DNA from: Acidobacteriota bacterium
GTDB taxonomy: Bacteria > Acidobacteriota > Terriglobia > Bryobacterales > Bryobacteraceae
Assembly (NCBI GenBank): GCA_025350695.1
Contig: JANXXI010000188.1
Coordinates: forward strand, 26,326 to 90,325
DNA: 64,000 nt
Direction: 5' to 3'
Notes under the pieces: generated by a model
Seen by the model: only the letters and a program-made list of their open reading frames with translations
Database searches by the model: none
Told to the model about the DNA's origin: nothing
Translations under genes and position numbers: made by a program
Shown: positions 26,504-35,703 of the stretch, piece after piece
How positions within the stretch are numbered: position 1 is the first letter of the stretch
Layout of the letters: every line of letters starts with the position of its first letter

Positions 26504-27190
26504 TTGAACCGAGTTGATTTTCCAACATTGGCTCTTAGAGCCGAAGTTTTTCCAAAGACGATTGCCGACCGCACCCGCAAGGTCTATGACCGGGTGTCGT
26601 TTATTTATCCAGCATCGACCTTCTTTTTTCATTCAAATGCGCACAAGTATGTCATGGAGGAGTCGGGGATTCAAGATGGTTCCCGTGTTCTTGAAGTGGC
26701 GTGTGGGTCTGGGGAAATGTTCCGTCGCCTAGTTCATAAGAACCGGCGTGGGGAAACGATTGGGGTAGACATTTCGCCGAACATGGCGGCGAAGACCCAA
26801 CGAGAAGCCCGCCGGGATTTCCCGGGGCAAAAGACGTACTGCCAGGCGGTGGACGCGCGGGCATTACCGTTTCGCGATGAATCCTTCGACTCGGTGGTTG
26901 TTTGCTATCTACTCGAACTGCTGGGGCAGGACGATGTTGTTTCCGTGCTCGAAGAGTTGCACCGTGTGTTGAAGCCGAAGTGCAAGTTGTCACTGGTGCT
27001 GATTGGGCAAAACACGGAACTATTTAATCGGGCTTACCGCGTGGCTGGTTCGGTTGCTCCGGCGTTTTGGGGCCGGCAAGTGGAGCAGAGCGTGCCAGGT
27101 CTAATCCGGGATTTGGATTTCCGAATTCTCAAGGACCGGGTACTGCGGCAAGGGTTTTATCCTTCGCGTGTTTTGATCGCTCAAAAATAG
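26504..27190 (+). CDS. Class I SAM-dependent methyltransferase (UbiE-like)
   Basis: TTG 26504 is chosen because AAGGAG lies 9 nt upstream. The 228-residue protein contains motif I VLEVACGSGEMFRRLV, post-I IGVDISPNMAAKTQ, motif II ARALPFRDESFDSVVVCYLLE and motif III EELHRVLKPKCKLSLV, as in ubiquinone/menaquinone methyltransferases. The N-terminal KVYDRVSFIYPASTFFFHSN also resembles UbiE/COQ5 relatives. Substrate unknown. It starts 30 bp after the kinase gene. Confidence 0.85.
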   Translation: MNRVDFPTLALRAEVFPKTIADRTRKVYDRVSFIYPASTFFFHSNAHKYVMEESGIQDGSRVLEVACGSGEMFRRLVHKNRRGETIGVDISPNMAAKTQREARRDFPGQKTYCQAVDARALPFRDESFDSVVVCYLLELLGQDDVVSVLEELHRVLKPKCKLSLVLIGQNTELFNRAYRVAGSVAPAFWGRQVEQSVPGLIRDLDFRILKDRVLRQGFYPSRVLIAQK

Positions 27191-27244
27191 GCGGAAGAAA
27201 GCGTAGGGACGCCGCGACATCGACGCCCCTAGGGGTTGATGATC

Positions 27245-28972
27245 CTATTGACAGGCGCGAACGGAACGGGTTGCCGAGGCGCCTGTTCGGTTTGTGACTA
27301 CAACCGTCAACGAGTCCACTTTGACGGATGTGCTTGCAATCGTAACTGGCGCGGAAATTAAGAATGCTCCTCCGGTGCGAATCGAAAGCGGGCCTGAGTA
27401 GTAGTCACCCGCCAGTTCCGCCAGAGAGAGGGCCGGCAGTTTGGTTCCGTTCAGAGTTAAGTTTGCTACCGCCAGGTCGCGAGTTGTGCTGAAACCCGTC
27501 AAATCGAGTTGGAGACCGGGTGAGCCCACGCGATAGCAAGCGTCACTTAAGACCGGAGCTTGGGTTAGGACCCGGATCAGCCCGGGGGACGGCAGAAGCG
27601 GTAACGCTTGACCACCAACAACCAATTTAGTTACGGCCAATCTGGTTTGGCTAGCCACAGTTCCAGTGGAATTCAGGTTCAATGGGACTCTTCGCACGCC
27701 GGCTGGAATTGTAATGACGGTTGATCTGGATCCGCTTGTGAAGCGTACGGCTGGATCGGGCTGATTGGTTTCACTGGATACCGAGCCTGTTTCCGCGCTG
27801 GCCTTGATTTCAACAGTTGCCTCAATTGGCAGCGAGTAGGCCTCGGATACCTCAAGAGTGACGGGCACGGGGCTGAGAGCTGGAGCAACCGTCCCAGTGG
27901 AACCGCTGAAAGTAATTTGAGGCATGGGCGGCAATTTTGGATTGAGCGTGCATGTTTCGGCCGCCAGACGGTACTGTGCGTCACGAACCAAAATATCAAA
28001 ATCGGCGGAACCTGCCCGTGAAGGCGTTCCCGCTAAGGTCCCGTTTTTCCCCAGGCTGATGCCAACCGGCAAAGTTCCATTCACGCTCCAACTGTACGGA
28101 GCTATTCCGCCAGTCACCAGAGGCTCGAACGAGAAAGCATCTCCGACCGTCGGTTGAGCGGTTGGGCATGCGCGGCTTAATTTGATCGGGTTGGGCGCAA
28201 TGGTGAAAGAGCAATCCTGCGAAGCAGAGAGTCCTGAAGCGTCCCGCACGTTGAGGCCGAACCTAAAATCACCGGCTTCCGTGGGAACGCCGCTCAGCAA
28301 TCCTTGGCTGGATACATAGAGTCCGGCTGGCATACGGCCTGAGGAACTCCACAGCAACGGACCGGCTCCGCCAACCACGGTCAAGGATTGACTGTAGGCG
28401 GCGTTGACCCTACCGGGCGCCAGTGGGCAGGCGTTGATGCTTAAATCGGCGCGGGAAACGCTGAGGCTACAGGGAACGGAAACTTTTCGTCCCGAGGCAT
28501 CTTCGGCTTGCAGCCGGAATTGGTAAGCGCCTCCATCATTCGGGCGGCCTGTTATCGAACCGTCGGGGGCAATGGACAACCCCGCGGGGAAATTGCCGAG
28601 AGTTGTCCAAGCGTAGGGCGCTTGTCCCCCGCTTGCCGCAACCTTTTGGTTGTAACTTGCTCCGGTCACGCCGCTTGGAAGAGGGCATGCGGTTGTAAGG
28701 TTGATGGATGGCTTGGAAGCGGTTATAGAGCAGTTCTTGGAGAACGTTTTTTCCTGCTGATCTCTTAAAGCCAACGAAAAGGGGAAGCTTCCGTCACTTT
28801 GCGGAATACCTGCAATTATTCCCGAAGGGTTCACGGTAAGCCCGGAAGGAAGGGTTCCGCTTGCCGACCACAAATAGGGACCGTTTCCACCAGCGGCTTG
28901 CAGGAGTTCGTTGACGGGGACGCCGACCGTTACCGATCCGGCCGGGCATGCCATGATGGCTGGATCCGGCAA
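27245..28972 (-). CDS. Putative-Ig repeat surface protein, C-terminal part (after frameshift)
   Basis: This 575-codon frame carries on the protein begun at 30278. It holds four to five repeats of about 90 residues with the putative-Ig (He_PIG) pattern (GGNGPYLWSASGTLPSGLTV, GGQAPYAWTTLGNFPAGLSI, GGAGPLLWSSSGRMPAGLYV, GGIAPYSWSVNGTLPVGISL), each beginning with a conserved Cys-Pro pair (ACPAG, ACPLA, ACPTA), then a C-terminal beta domain rich in Val/Thr. The natural reading joins at QCAL-TVQPSLPDPAIMACP. Without correction this part has no signal peptide and would not be exported. Confidence 0.75.
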   Translation of the reverse strand: MPDPAIMACPAGSVTVGVPVNELLQAAGGNGPYLWSASGTLPSGLTVNPSGIIAGIPQSDGSFPFSLALRDQQEKTFSKNCSITASKPSINLTTACPLPSGVTGASYNQKVAASGGQAPYAWTTLGNFPAGLSIAPDGSITGRPNDGGAYQFRLQAEDASGRKVSVPCSLSVSRADLSINACPLAPGRVNAAYSQSLTVVGGAGPLLWSSSGRMPAGLYVSSQGLLSGVPTEAGDFRFGLNVRDASGLSASQDCSFTIAPNPIKLSRACPTAQPTVGDAFSFEPLVTGGIAPYSWSVNGTLPVGISLGKNGTLAGTPSRAGSADFDILVRDAQYRLAAETCTLNPKLPPMPQITFSGSTGTVAPALSPVPVTLEVSEAYSLPIEATVEIKASAETGSVSSETNQPDPAVRFTSGSRSTVITIPAGVRRVPLNLNSTGTVASQTRLAVTKLVVGGQALPLLPSPGLIRVLTQAPVLSDACYRVGSPGLQLDLTGFSTTRDLAVANLTLNGTKLPALSLAELAGDYYSGPLSIRTGGAFLISAPVTIASTSVKVDSLTVVVTNRTGASATRSVRACQ

Positions 28973-30278
28973 GGAGGGTTGAACGGTTAATTAAGGCGCA
29001 CTGACGGCTTGCCGGTTCGGCGGCTCCAGCTTTTGCGGAGGCAACACGAAGGTCGAAGAGATAGTTGCCGGCGCGCGACGGGGTACCGGAAATGATTCCA
29101 GCTTCAGAAAGAGTAAGCCCCGGAATAGGAGAGTTGTTCCCCCAACTCCAGACAAACGGGCCCGCGCCACCGGTCGCGGCGAGTGTGGCTCTAAAGGCCG
29201 AACCGGCGACGGCGACCGGAAGCGGGCAACTTCTTTCAGAGATAAGAAGGGAGGGAGGAACTACGGTGAGCGAAGCACGTTGCACATCGGTGAATTCGAT
29301 GTCGTCAATCTTGCTGGTTACGCTAAGGGTGAAATCATAAACACCCGTAGCCGGTGGGATACCGGTGAGGATACCGCCCGGCGTCAAAGACAACCAGGGT
29401 ATGTTCTGGCCCGGATCGGTGAGCATGGTCCAGCGGTAAGTCGTTCCTCCGATGGCTAGCAGAGGAATGGCTACGGGATCCCCGACTGTTACTGGCCCGA
29501 GTGGTCCTGCCGACACAATCGACATGCCTTGCAAAAGAACTCCATTGCGGGCGCGGAAACCAAATCTACCAGCGGGGATACCGACCACGTTGCGATACTG
29601 CCTACGGTTAACAAGGGATTGGGGGCCGTTGCCGAGGAACGATCCAAGCACTAGAGATCCAGGCAATTCAAAAGATGTGCCGGGGAGTCCAGTTCCATTG
29701 GACCAGCCAACCGCCGCGGACACGCCACCAACGCCGCCAACACCGCCGCTTGCGGCCCCAGTTTCCCACGAGATAGCTGCGTAGTTGAATTCCAAGTCGA
29801 AGTTGCCGGGACCTAAATCGGAACGATCGATTAAGACCAGTTGAAACGAGTTCAACTTGTCGTCCTTGGTATTGAAATAGCCCACGTTGATATAGTTCAC
29901 GCCGAAGGCAAGATGGCCGTTTACAGTATCGTTGCCATAGGTAACGAGGCTGGAACGGGGCGCCCGCGTGTCGACATCGGCAAAGAACGCGGCGATGATT
30001 TCCTTGTGCACGGAATCCAAACCGAACGGGGTGAACGAAGGCAGGGCGCTATCGAAAGTAATATTGCCGTTGTTGTTGACGTAGCAGGAAGTACGGGTTT
30101 GCCCGAAGAAATTGATAGTGAATCCCAGCGGGACTAAAGGGCTCGACCCGTCGTCATTAGCGGGGATGCTGCCGAGCTTGAATCCAGGGTTGGTTCGAAT
30201 GGACTGGGCCGATGCCGGCGCAACCCAGAGCGAGGCGAGAGCGGAAAATGCGAGCGTCGTTTTAAACAGCTTAATCAT
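28794..30278 (-). CDS. NIDO-like and putative-Ig surface protein, N-terminal part (before frameshift)
   Basis: ATG 30278 has AGGAG seven bases upstream and opens a signal peptide (MIKLFKTTLAFSALASLWVAP). A NIDO-like domain follows (LGFTINFFGQTRTSCYVNNN, EIIAAFFADVDTRAP, LDLEFNYAAISWETG-type core), then two putative-Ig repeats (GGTTYRWTMLTDPGQ, GGAGPFVWSWGNN). Real coding in this frame ends near 28990; the remainder to 28794 is out of frame. The cause is a doubled TTAA at 28987-28994. It overlaps the end of the preceding gene by 8 bp. Confidence 0.75.
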   Translation of the reverse strand: MIKLFKTTLAFSALASLWVAPASAQSIRTNPGFKLGSIPANDDGSSPLVPLGFTINFFGQTRTSCYVNNNGNITFDSALPSFTPFGLDSVHKEIIAAFFADVDTRAPRSSLVTYGNDTVNGHLAFGVNYINVGYFNTKDDKLNSFQLVLIDRSDLGPGNFDLEFNYAAISWETGAASGGVGGVGGVSAAVGWSNGTGLPGTSFELPGSLVLGSFLGNGPQSLVNRRQYRNVVGIPAGRFGFRARNGVLLQGMSIVSAGPLGPVTVGDPVAIPLLAIGGTTYRWTMLTDPGQNIPWLSLTPGGILTGIPPATGVYDFTLSVTSKIDDIEFTDVQRASLTVVPPSLLISERSCPLPVAVAGSAFRATLAATGGAGPFVWSWGNNSPIPGLTLSEAGIISGTPSRAGNYLFDLRVASAKAGAAEPASRQCALINRSTLLAGSSHHGMPGRIGNGRRPRQRTPASRWWKRSLFVVGKRNPSFRAYREPFGNNCRYSAK

Positions 30279-31284
30279 TTGAAATCTCCTGGCCCGCCAC
30301 TGTGACAAGCCTCGGCTCCTCAGCATCCCCATCGAGCATTGAGTTGGTTGCCTTGGCGGAAGTAGTCAGTTGAAAGACGGCATTGCCATTGGCTCTAAAA
30401 ATGCCGTTCGGCGTGGTTCGAGTTTCAAACACGGCTTTGGCCCGTCCATCGGAGGAGGTGAACAGCCGAATCTGGCCGCCGGTATCCGTTGATGATGCGG
30501 TTGCGATAAATGCGTTGTCGCCGCTGAAGCCGACACCAGCCAACCTTTCCGGTTGCGTGGATTCCCACTGGATTTCGACGTTAGAACGGCCCGGCAAGGA
30601 ATCAAATAAAAGAACGGCATTGCTGTTTTCCGGTCCCAATACGAAGGAGTGAGAATTATGCGCGAAGCTCATGGCTCCGAATGACTCCGTTTCGGCGATT
30701 GTGGCGGCGGATTGAGCACCGGCCTGCATGACAACCACGCGACCCAGAAGGGCGGCTGCGACCAATTCTCCGTCATCTGAGATTGCTAGAGAAGACGGGT
30801 TGTTCTCCGAGTTGAGATTCGCGCGCCAAAGCCGGGTGAGTCCAGCGGCGCCGATACGCCAAGATTCAAGACCGCCATTTGCGAATAAGCCAAAGGCCTT
30901 GCCAGACGGCGAAATTGCAGCTACAGGTGCGCCTTCGAACTTCAGATCCTCTGCTTGAAGGATTTGTAGTGAACCGTTCCAATCGATCACAGCCAACCCG
31001 GACTGTCCAACGAAACGCATCAATGCCCGTTTGGCTTGTGGAACGATCCACGCCTGTTCGATGGGCGTCCCAGCGGTAATCACCCCGCCGAGCGCTGCAG
31101 ATCCTGGGATGCCCTCCACTAGACGTAATTGCTTCGATTGTTCATCGAGGACACTTCCCAAACGGGGATTTGCGATGGCTAGTCCGTTATCGGCTGAGTG
31201 GAGCGACGTAGCTATGATGGCGGAAAAAATAGACAGGTGCCTGATTTGGCGGAAAGCAGGCTGGTATAGGCGTAGAATTCCCAT
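30271..31284 (-). CDS. Secreted beta-propeller-like protein of unknown function
   Basis: From ATG 31284 the protein has 337 residues with an N-terminal signal or anchor (LSIFSAIIATSLHSA). Repeats of about 45 residues with FxxS/D turns (VAAISPSGKAFGLFANGGLE, SLAISDDGELVAAALLGRVV, GVGFSGDNAFIATASSTD) look like WD40/YVTN-type propeller blades. TTG 31311 would add nine residues. Its end overlaps the start of the Ig-repeat gene by 8 bp, so the two are probably one unit. Confidence 0.6.
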   Translation of the reverse strand: MGILRLYQPAFRQIRHLSIFSAIIATSLHSADNGLAIANPRLGSVLDEQSKQLRLVEGIPGSAALGGVITAGTPIEQAWIVPQAKRALMRFVGQSGLAVIDWNGSLQILQAEDLKFEGAPVAAISPSGKAFGLFANGGLESWRIGAAGLTRLWRANLNSENNPSSLAISDDGELVAAALLGRVVVMQAGAQSAATIAETESFGAMSFAHNSHSFVLGPENSNAVLLFDSLPGRSNVEIQWESTQPERLAGVGFSGDNAFIATASSTDTGGQIRLFTSSDGRAKAVFETRTTPNGIFRANGNAVFQLTTSAKATNSMLDGDAEEPRLVTVAGQEISND

Positions 31285-31344
31285 GCCCGGCAATCGGAGG
31301 AATTTGCACAAAACTTTACCTTTTCACTTTTGAGCAAGGTTGCG

Positions 31345-31350
31345 TATAAT
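31345..31350 (+). promoter_or_regulatory. -10 element of the HlyD-type gene
   Basis: TATAAT lies 67 nt before ATG 31418; a weak -35 candidate TTTTCA is at 31321-31326 with an 18-bp spacer. Here the leader is long, unlike the short-leader genes in the window. Confidence 0.45.
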
Positions 31351-31417
31351 GATTCAGTAACCTAACGGGCGTGTTTTTCGCCCTTGATATCAGCGACTTT
31401 GAGAAAAGCGAGCGGAC

Positions 31418-32749
31418 ATGTCGGCCATCATTAACCCAATCCCTTCACCGTCACCCACTCCTGCGCCAGCGCATGGATCACCTAAACTTGTCCAGTCCCC
31501 GGCTCCACCGGAGAAGGGAAGATCGTACAAACTGTGGGGGGCTTTGGCTGCGGTTGTGATTGCATTGGGGGCTTGGTATGCCTCATCGAAGCAGGCCCAG
31601 ACAAAGCCGGAAACGGTAGTGGTGATTCCTACCGTGAGGGCTCAGAAAGGCTCGATCGATCAAGTGGTTCGGGTTGCGGGGCAGACAGCGGCCAGGCAAT
31701 ACGCCAACATCGCCGCGCCAAGGATCATGGGGCCGGAAGGCAGTCGTCCTTTGGTGCTTTTGAAGCTAGCTCCTTCCGGCGTACACATTACGAAGGGAAC
31801 GTTGATCGCCTCGATTGATGGACAGGGATTGCAGGACCACATTGAGGACTTGACCGATACTGTTGAGGCGGCAGAAGCAGACGTTCGTAAGCGCGAAGCG
31901 GAATTGCTGCTGGATATGGAAACACTTCGCCAGAGCATCCTGGCGGCGAAGGCGGAAGCGGATAAGGCGAAGATTGAAGCGTCTGCATCGGAAGTTCGCA
32001 CCGAAGTTGAACGGCAACTGCTGGCTTTATCGGCCGACGAAACCGCCGCCCGATATAAGCAGTTGGAAACCGACATTAACAACAAGAAGATATCGAACGC
32101 CTCCAATCTTGCAATCTTGAAGTTCACTCTCGAAAGGCACAAGCGGCATATTGGGCGGCACAAAGTGGACATTGAGAAATTCTCTATCCGCGCTCCCATT
32201 GATGGTCTTCTGGTATATTCCTCAGTGTGGGGCGGAAGCAGTATGCGTCAAATTGAGGTTGGCGATCCGATCTCCCCCGGTCAGCCATTCATGAAAATTG
32301 TTAACACCAATACCATGATGGTTGAGGCCAAAATCAATCAGTCGGAATCGGAGCAATTCCGCATTGGCCAATCGGCCAAGGTCAGCCTGGACGCATTCAG
32401 CGGCAAGAGCTTCCCCGCTAAAGTTTATTCGATCACGCCGATGGCGGTGGGCTCCTACAGGACCAACTTCTTCATTCGGAACATTCCGCTCAGGATTCAG
32501 ATCAACGGTTCTGATTCTCAACTAATTCCTGATTTGTCGGCTTCGGCTGACATCGTGCTTGGCCAGCAGTCTGATAAGGTTGTTGTTCCGTTATCGGCAG
32601 TAAAAACGGAAAATGGCAAGGCATTGGTGGGGGTTAAGACCGCCACCGGATTCGAAAATCGGACGGTGGAACTGGGCATGCGGAATAACACGCACGTTGC
32701 GGTTTTGTCCGGTATAACGGATGGCCAAGAGATTCGGGCTAGCTTCTAA
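31418..32749 (+). CDS. HlyD/RND-type membrane fusion (adaptor) protein
   Basis: The 443-residue protein has a Pro-rich cytosolic lead (residues 1-30), one membrane segment (37-55), a barrel-sandwich start (VRAQKGSIDQVVRVAGQTAA), a long alpha hairpin of about 110 residues with heptads (DLTDTVEAAEADVRKREAEL, ISNASNLAILKFTLERHKRH), then the second half of the lipoyl-like domain (FSIRAPIDGLLVYSSVWG) and beta barrel. Adaptors bridge inner and outer membrane exporters. No ABC or RND transporter gene lies next to it, so the partner is elsewhere. The hairpin and GGSSMR insertion suggest a macrolide-export-type (MacA-like) form. Confidence 0.8.
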   Translation: MSAIINPIPSPSPTPAPAHGSPKLVQSPAPPEKGRSYKLWGALAAVVIALGAWYASSKQAQTKPETVVVIPTVRAQKGSIDQVVRVAGQTAARQYANIAAPRIMGPEGSRPLVLLKLAPSGVHITKGTLIASIDGQGLQDHIEDLTDTVEAAEADVRKREAELLLDMETLRQSILAAKAEADKAKIEASASEVRTEVERQLLALSADETAARYKQLETDINNKKISNASNLAILKFTLERHKRHIGRHKVDIEKFSIRAPIDGLLVYSSVWGGSSMRQIEVGDPISPGQPFMKIVNTNTMMVEAKINQSESEQFRIGQSAKVSLDAFSGKSFPAKVYSITPMAVGSYRTNFFIRNIPLRIQINGSDSQLIPDLSASADIVLGQQSDKVVVPLSAVKTENGKALVGVKTATGFENRTVELGMRNNTHVAVLSGITDGQEIRASF

Positions 32750-32778
32750 CTACGATTATTGGCCGCGAGTGAACGCGA

Positions 32779-33795
32779 ATGAACCCGAATAAGAAACCCA
32801 ACGGCTACCATTCTACAGCGCTTATCGCGGTTTTCCTTACGCTTCCATTGCTGGCGGAGAGACCGTCGGTTGTCCTTGACTCCGGCGCCGCTCACCTTAC
32901 CATCGACCTTCTTGGTGGCGGAATTGTTGGCTTCGAGCTGACGGATCTGCCGCTTAATCCATTTACCTGGGAACAGAAGGGTGGGGAGCAAGAGGCTCGA
33001 CCACGGGGGCACTTTCTATGCCTGGATCGATGGGGGGCTCCCTCTGATGCTGAGAAAGCTAATGGGATGCCGTTCCATGGCGAGGCGTCGAAGGTTGTCT
33101 GGAAAGTAGCCAAGCAATCGGCCCTTGAGGTGGAAATGTCGGCGGAGTTGCCGATGGCGAAATTGAGGATTGTGCGGCGGGTGAGGATGGAGCCAGGAGC
33201 GGCGGTGGCTGAGGTCTCGGAAACCGTCACGAATTTGAATCCATTGGGACGGATTTACAATTGGGTGCAGCATCCTTCGATTGCTCCGCCATTCTTGGAT
33301 GAATCCACTATTTTGAGTTCCAATGCTGGGGTGGGATTTCCTCAGTCGGATCCGGGGAGCGAAATGCGTTGGCCATGGGCTTCGAAGAACGACATGCGGG
33401 TTGATGTCAGCAGGCTGGGGGGCGATCCTGATCCCAACGTGGTGTCCTTCGTGGTGGATTCCGATGAGGGTTGGGTTACGGCGGCGAATCCGGCAAAGAA
33501 ATTGCTTGTCGGCTATTTGTGGAGGACCGAGGATTATCCGTGGTTGAACATTTGGCGTCACTCTGAAAATGGCAAACCGGCGGCGCGGGGTTTGGAATTC
33601 GGTACAACCGGATTGCATCAACCGTTTCCTGTATTGGTCAAGAAGGGTACGATGCTGGGGCGGCCCCTGTATGCTTTCCTTGATGCCGGAGAATCGCAGA
33701 CGCGCGGTTATTGGATGTTTCTCACACGCGTGCCGCAGGGCTTTGCGGGGGCGTCGAGCGTGACTCGAGGTCGGAACAAGATCAGCGTCCAGTGA
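32779..33795 (+). CDS. Secreted galactose-mutarotase-fold protein
   Basis: The 338-residue protein has a signal peptide after a polar lead (about residues 12-27, TALIAVFLTLPLLA) and a beta-supersandwich body: LLGGGIVGFELTDLPLNPF, MPFHGEASKVVW (HGEAS resembles the mutarotase/DUF4380 active region), RVRMEPGAAVAEVSETVTN, and WVQHPSIAPPFLD. The family is the aldose-epimerase-like fold, many members of which bind sugars without known activity. It starts 29 bp after the HlyD-type gene and overlaps the convergent NUDIX gene by 14 bp. Confidence 0.65.
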   Translation: MNPNKKPNGYHSTALIAVFLTLPLLAERPSVVLDSGAAHLTIDLLGGGIVGFELTDLPLNPFTWEQKGGEQEARPRGHFLCLDRWGAPSDAEKANGMPFHGEASKVVWKVAKQSALEVEMSAELPMAKLRIVRRVRMEPGAAVAEVSETVTNLNPLGRIYNWVQHPSIAPPFLDESTILSSNAGVGFPQSDPGSEMRWPWASKNDMRVDVSRLGGDPDPNVVSFVVDSDEGWVTAANPAKKLLVGYLWRTEDYPWLNIWRHSENGKPAARGLEFGTTGLHQPFPVLVKKGTMLGRPLYAFLDAGESQTRGYWMFLTRVPQGFAGASSVTRGRNKISVQ

Positions 33796-34294
33796 CCTTG
33801 CTTAGGTAATAGCGCAAGGCTTCGATTGAATCGGGCGCGATGCTTTCACCGGCCTCGACTTTTTGGAATACTTCCTCAAGTGTCATGAAGGTTCCGTCCA
33901 CCACTTCTTCGGGCTGAAAGCGCATGGGGCCATCCCACCGGCAGGAATAAATGCCACCAAAAACGCGTGACTGCTTATCTTCGAAATAGAGGACTCCGTG
34001 GCTGGTCAGCGGGGTTCCGGTTACACCCAGCTCTTCTTGTAGTTCGCGGGAGGCTCCCTCGTCGTAGCTTTCTCCGGCGGCTATGACTCCTCCCGCGGCC
34101 AGGTCGAGGTAGCCGGGATAGATATCTTTGATGAGTGTTCTGGTTTGAACGAACAATTGGCCCGCAGAGTTGAAGACCAACACGTAGGTGCAGCGGTGGA
34201 GCAGGCGCTGGCTTCGCATTTCGTGGCGTGGGGCAACGGCTACTTCGCGATTTTGATCGTCGACAATTTGGACTAACTCGTTGGATGGGGACAT
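33782..34294 (-). CDS. NUDIX hydrolase (YfcD-like)
   Basis: The 170-residue protein carries a complete Nudix box: GGVIAAGESYDEGASRELQE followed by ELGV (about residues 68-91). The N-terminal VQIVDDQNREVAVAPRHEMR and HRCTYVLVFNSAGQLFVQTR match the YfcD/isopentenyl-diphosphate-isomerase-like branch. It hydrolyses a nucleoside diphosphate derivative or similar; the substrate is unknown. It overlaps the convergent gene by 14 bp. Confidence 0.9.
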   Translation of the reverse strand: MSPSNELVQIVDDQNREVAVAPRHEMRSQRLLHRCTYVLVFNSAGQLFVQTRTLIKDIYPGYLDLAAGGVIAAGESYDEGASRELQEELGVTGTPLTSHGVLYFEDKQSRVFGGIYSCRWDGPMRFQPEEVVDGTFMTLEEVFQKVEAGESIAPDSIEALRYYLSKVTGR

Positions 34295-34350
34295 TGGGTT
34301 AAGCCCTGGATTTTGTTCAGATACTCAACAGGCTGGCAAGGGGGCCATCC

Positions 34351-34447
34351 GCAGACGAGGGCGTCTGCCCCAGTGTACCCAGCATGGCAAAGATGTAGCA
34401 ACTTGCTGGGTTCAACCGCCGGATGCGGAAAACCGCACTCCGGTGGT
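34351..34447 (+). ncRNA. Structured RNA relic with group II intron domain V-like hairpin
   Basis: Three hairpins stand in a row: GCAGACG/CGTCTGC (34351-34357, 34362-34368), CCCAGCA/TGCTGGG (34378-34384, 34404-34410), and a 33-nt element 34415-34447 with a 9-bp lower helix (ACCGCCGGA/TCCGGTGGT), a 1-nt bulge and a 5-bp upper helix (TGCGG/CCGCA) closed by AAAA. The last has the size and shape of group II intron domain V with CGC in the catalytic-triad place, but one bulge base is missing. No reverse-transcriptase gene is present. It looks like an intron 3' fragment. Confidence 0.4.
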
Positions 34448-34474
34448 GTAAAATCCCCGTCACTCGACCGGATC

Positions 34475-35593
34475 CTAGACTTTTTTTACTACTGCGGCTA
34501 CTGGTTTTGAACCTACTGGGATCAGGTTGAATAGCGGGGCGAGTTTGGCGCGGTTCCTGGTGATGGACTTTACGCGGATTACCGCCATGTCTCCGGAGTC
34601 CTGATTCAAGACGAGTACGAATTCATTGTCTGGGGTGGGCATCAGGAAGCCGGGATTCTTCCCGACCGCCACGACGGCGATCACCTTGTGGTTGGCGATG
34701 TTCATTATAGTCACGTCGCCCGATTGGGGGCTAGCTACAAACAGGTAGTCGACGTCGGGGGTGGTGACGGTTGTCATGCCGCGAGGGGCGCGTCCGGCGA
34801 GAATTGTTTCGGCGACTTCGGTCCGGTATGGATAAATAATGGCGACTGTGCCGGAACCCTCGCCGGCTAGGAAGAGTTGTCCTCCGTCATTCTTGAAGCA
34901 CCAGTAATCGGGGCGAACGGCAAGGGAGAGGTGGCTGACGACCCGGCCTTCGGGTATGGAAAAGATTGTCAGCAGTTTGCGATCCGGATCTCCGGCCATG
35001 ATGGCTTTGCTGTTGGATTGAAATCGGGCAATGGAGTATTGGCCATCGCCGGTCAGTTTCGCGATCACTTTAGCTTGCCGCAGATCGATTAGGACCGGTG
35101 AGGCCGTGGGGCCGAAACTTACCACGGCAAAGTCCAATTCTCCGGCCAAATCGAAGTCTACGGATGTGGCGGGAAGAGGTACGGTCCGAGAGACTTTCCA
35201 ATCGGGCAGGCGGAGTTCGAGGAGACGATTGGGGTTCTTGGCGAGTGTCCAAATTGTGTGGCCGTCGGCGGAGAGTCGAATGTGGGTAAGGCTCTGTCCG
35301 GCCTTCCAGACTCTGCTGAATTTGAGATTGGCGGAGTCGATTTCGTGGATGGCTCCGTTTTCCGGGGTGAGGGCGAAGACCTTTTGTTCGGTGGGATGAG
35401 CCAGGATTTCACTGGGTCGGCCATCGACTGGGATGTGCCTAGCTACGGCAAAGGCGGAAAGATCGACTGCGGCGATGGCTTTTCCTTCTTGGTTGGCTAC
35501 GAAGGCGTAGCCGGGGAAGCCGGAAACCTTTGTTTTGGAGCAGCTTTCGAGGCTGGCGGCGGCTGACAGGGCGAGGAATTGGCGTCGGCGCAT
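34475..35593 (-). CDS. Tat-exported YncE-like beta-propeller lipoprotein
   Basis: From ATG 35593 the protein has 372 residues. The N-terminus MRRRQFLALSAAASLESCSK joins a twin-arginine motif with a lipobox-like LESC, so it is probably exported folded and lipid-anchored. The body has seven YVTN-type blades (YAFVANQEGKAIAAVDLSAF, VFALTPENGAIHEIDSAN, TIWTLAKNPNRLLELRLPD, FLAGEGSGTVAIIYPYR, YLFVASPQSGDVTIMNIAN, FVLVLNQDSGDMAVIRVK). Such proteins bind ligands or partners at the cell surface; none has a clear enzyme role here. ATG 35599 is a less likely start. Confidence 0.75.
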   Translation of the reverse strand: MRRRQFLALSAAASLESCSKTKVSGFPGYAFVANQEGKAIAAVDLSAFAVARHIPVDGRPSEILAHPTEQKVFALTPENGAIHEIDSANLKFSRVWKAGQSLTHIRLSADGHTIWTLAKNPNRLLELRLPDWKVSRTVPLPATSVDFDLAGELDFAVVSFGPTASPVLIDLRQAKVIAKLTGDGQYSIARFQSNSKAIMAGDPDRKLLTIFSIPEGRVVSHLSLAVRPDYWCFKNDGGQLFLAGEGSGTVAIIYPYRTEVAETILAGRAPRGMTTVTTPDVDYLFVASPQSGDVTIMNIANHKVIAVVAVGKNPGFLMPTPDNEFVLVLNQDSGDMAVIRVKSITRNRAKLAPLFNLIPVGSKPVAAVVKKV

Positions 35594-35703
35594 GAACATC
35601 TTATTGTAACGTTGGGGGTGGGCGGAATTTCGGAGCGGGTCCGATACCTGGGCAGGCCGTCCTGGGGTCGGTCCAACTATTCGTTTTAGGAGATTTTTCG
35701 GGT

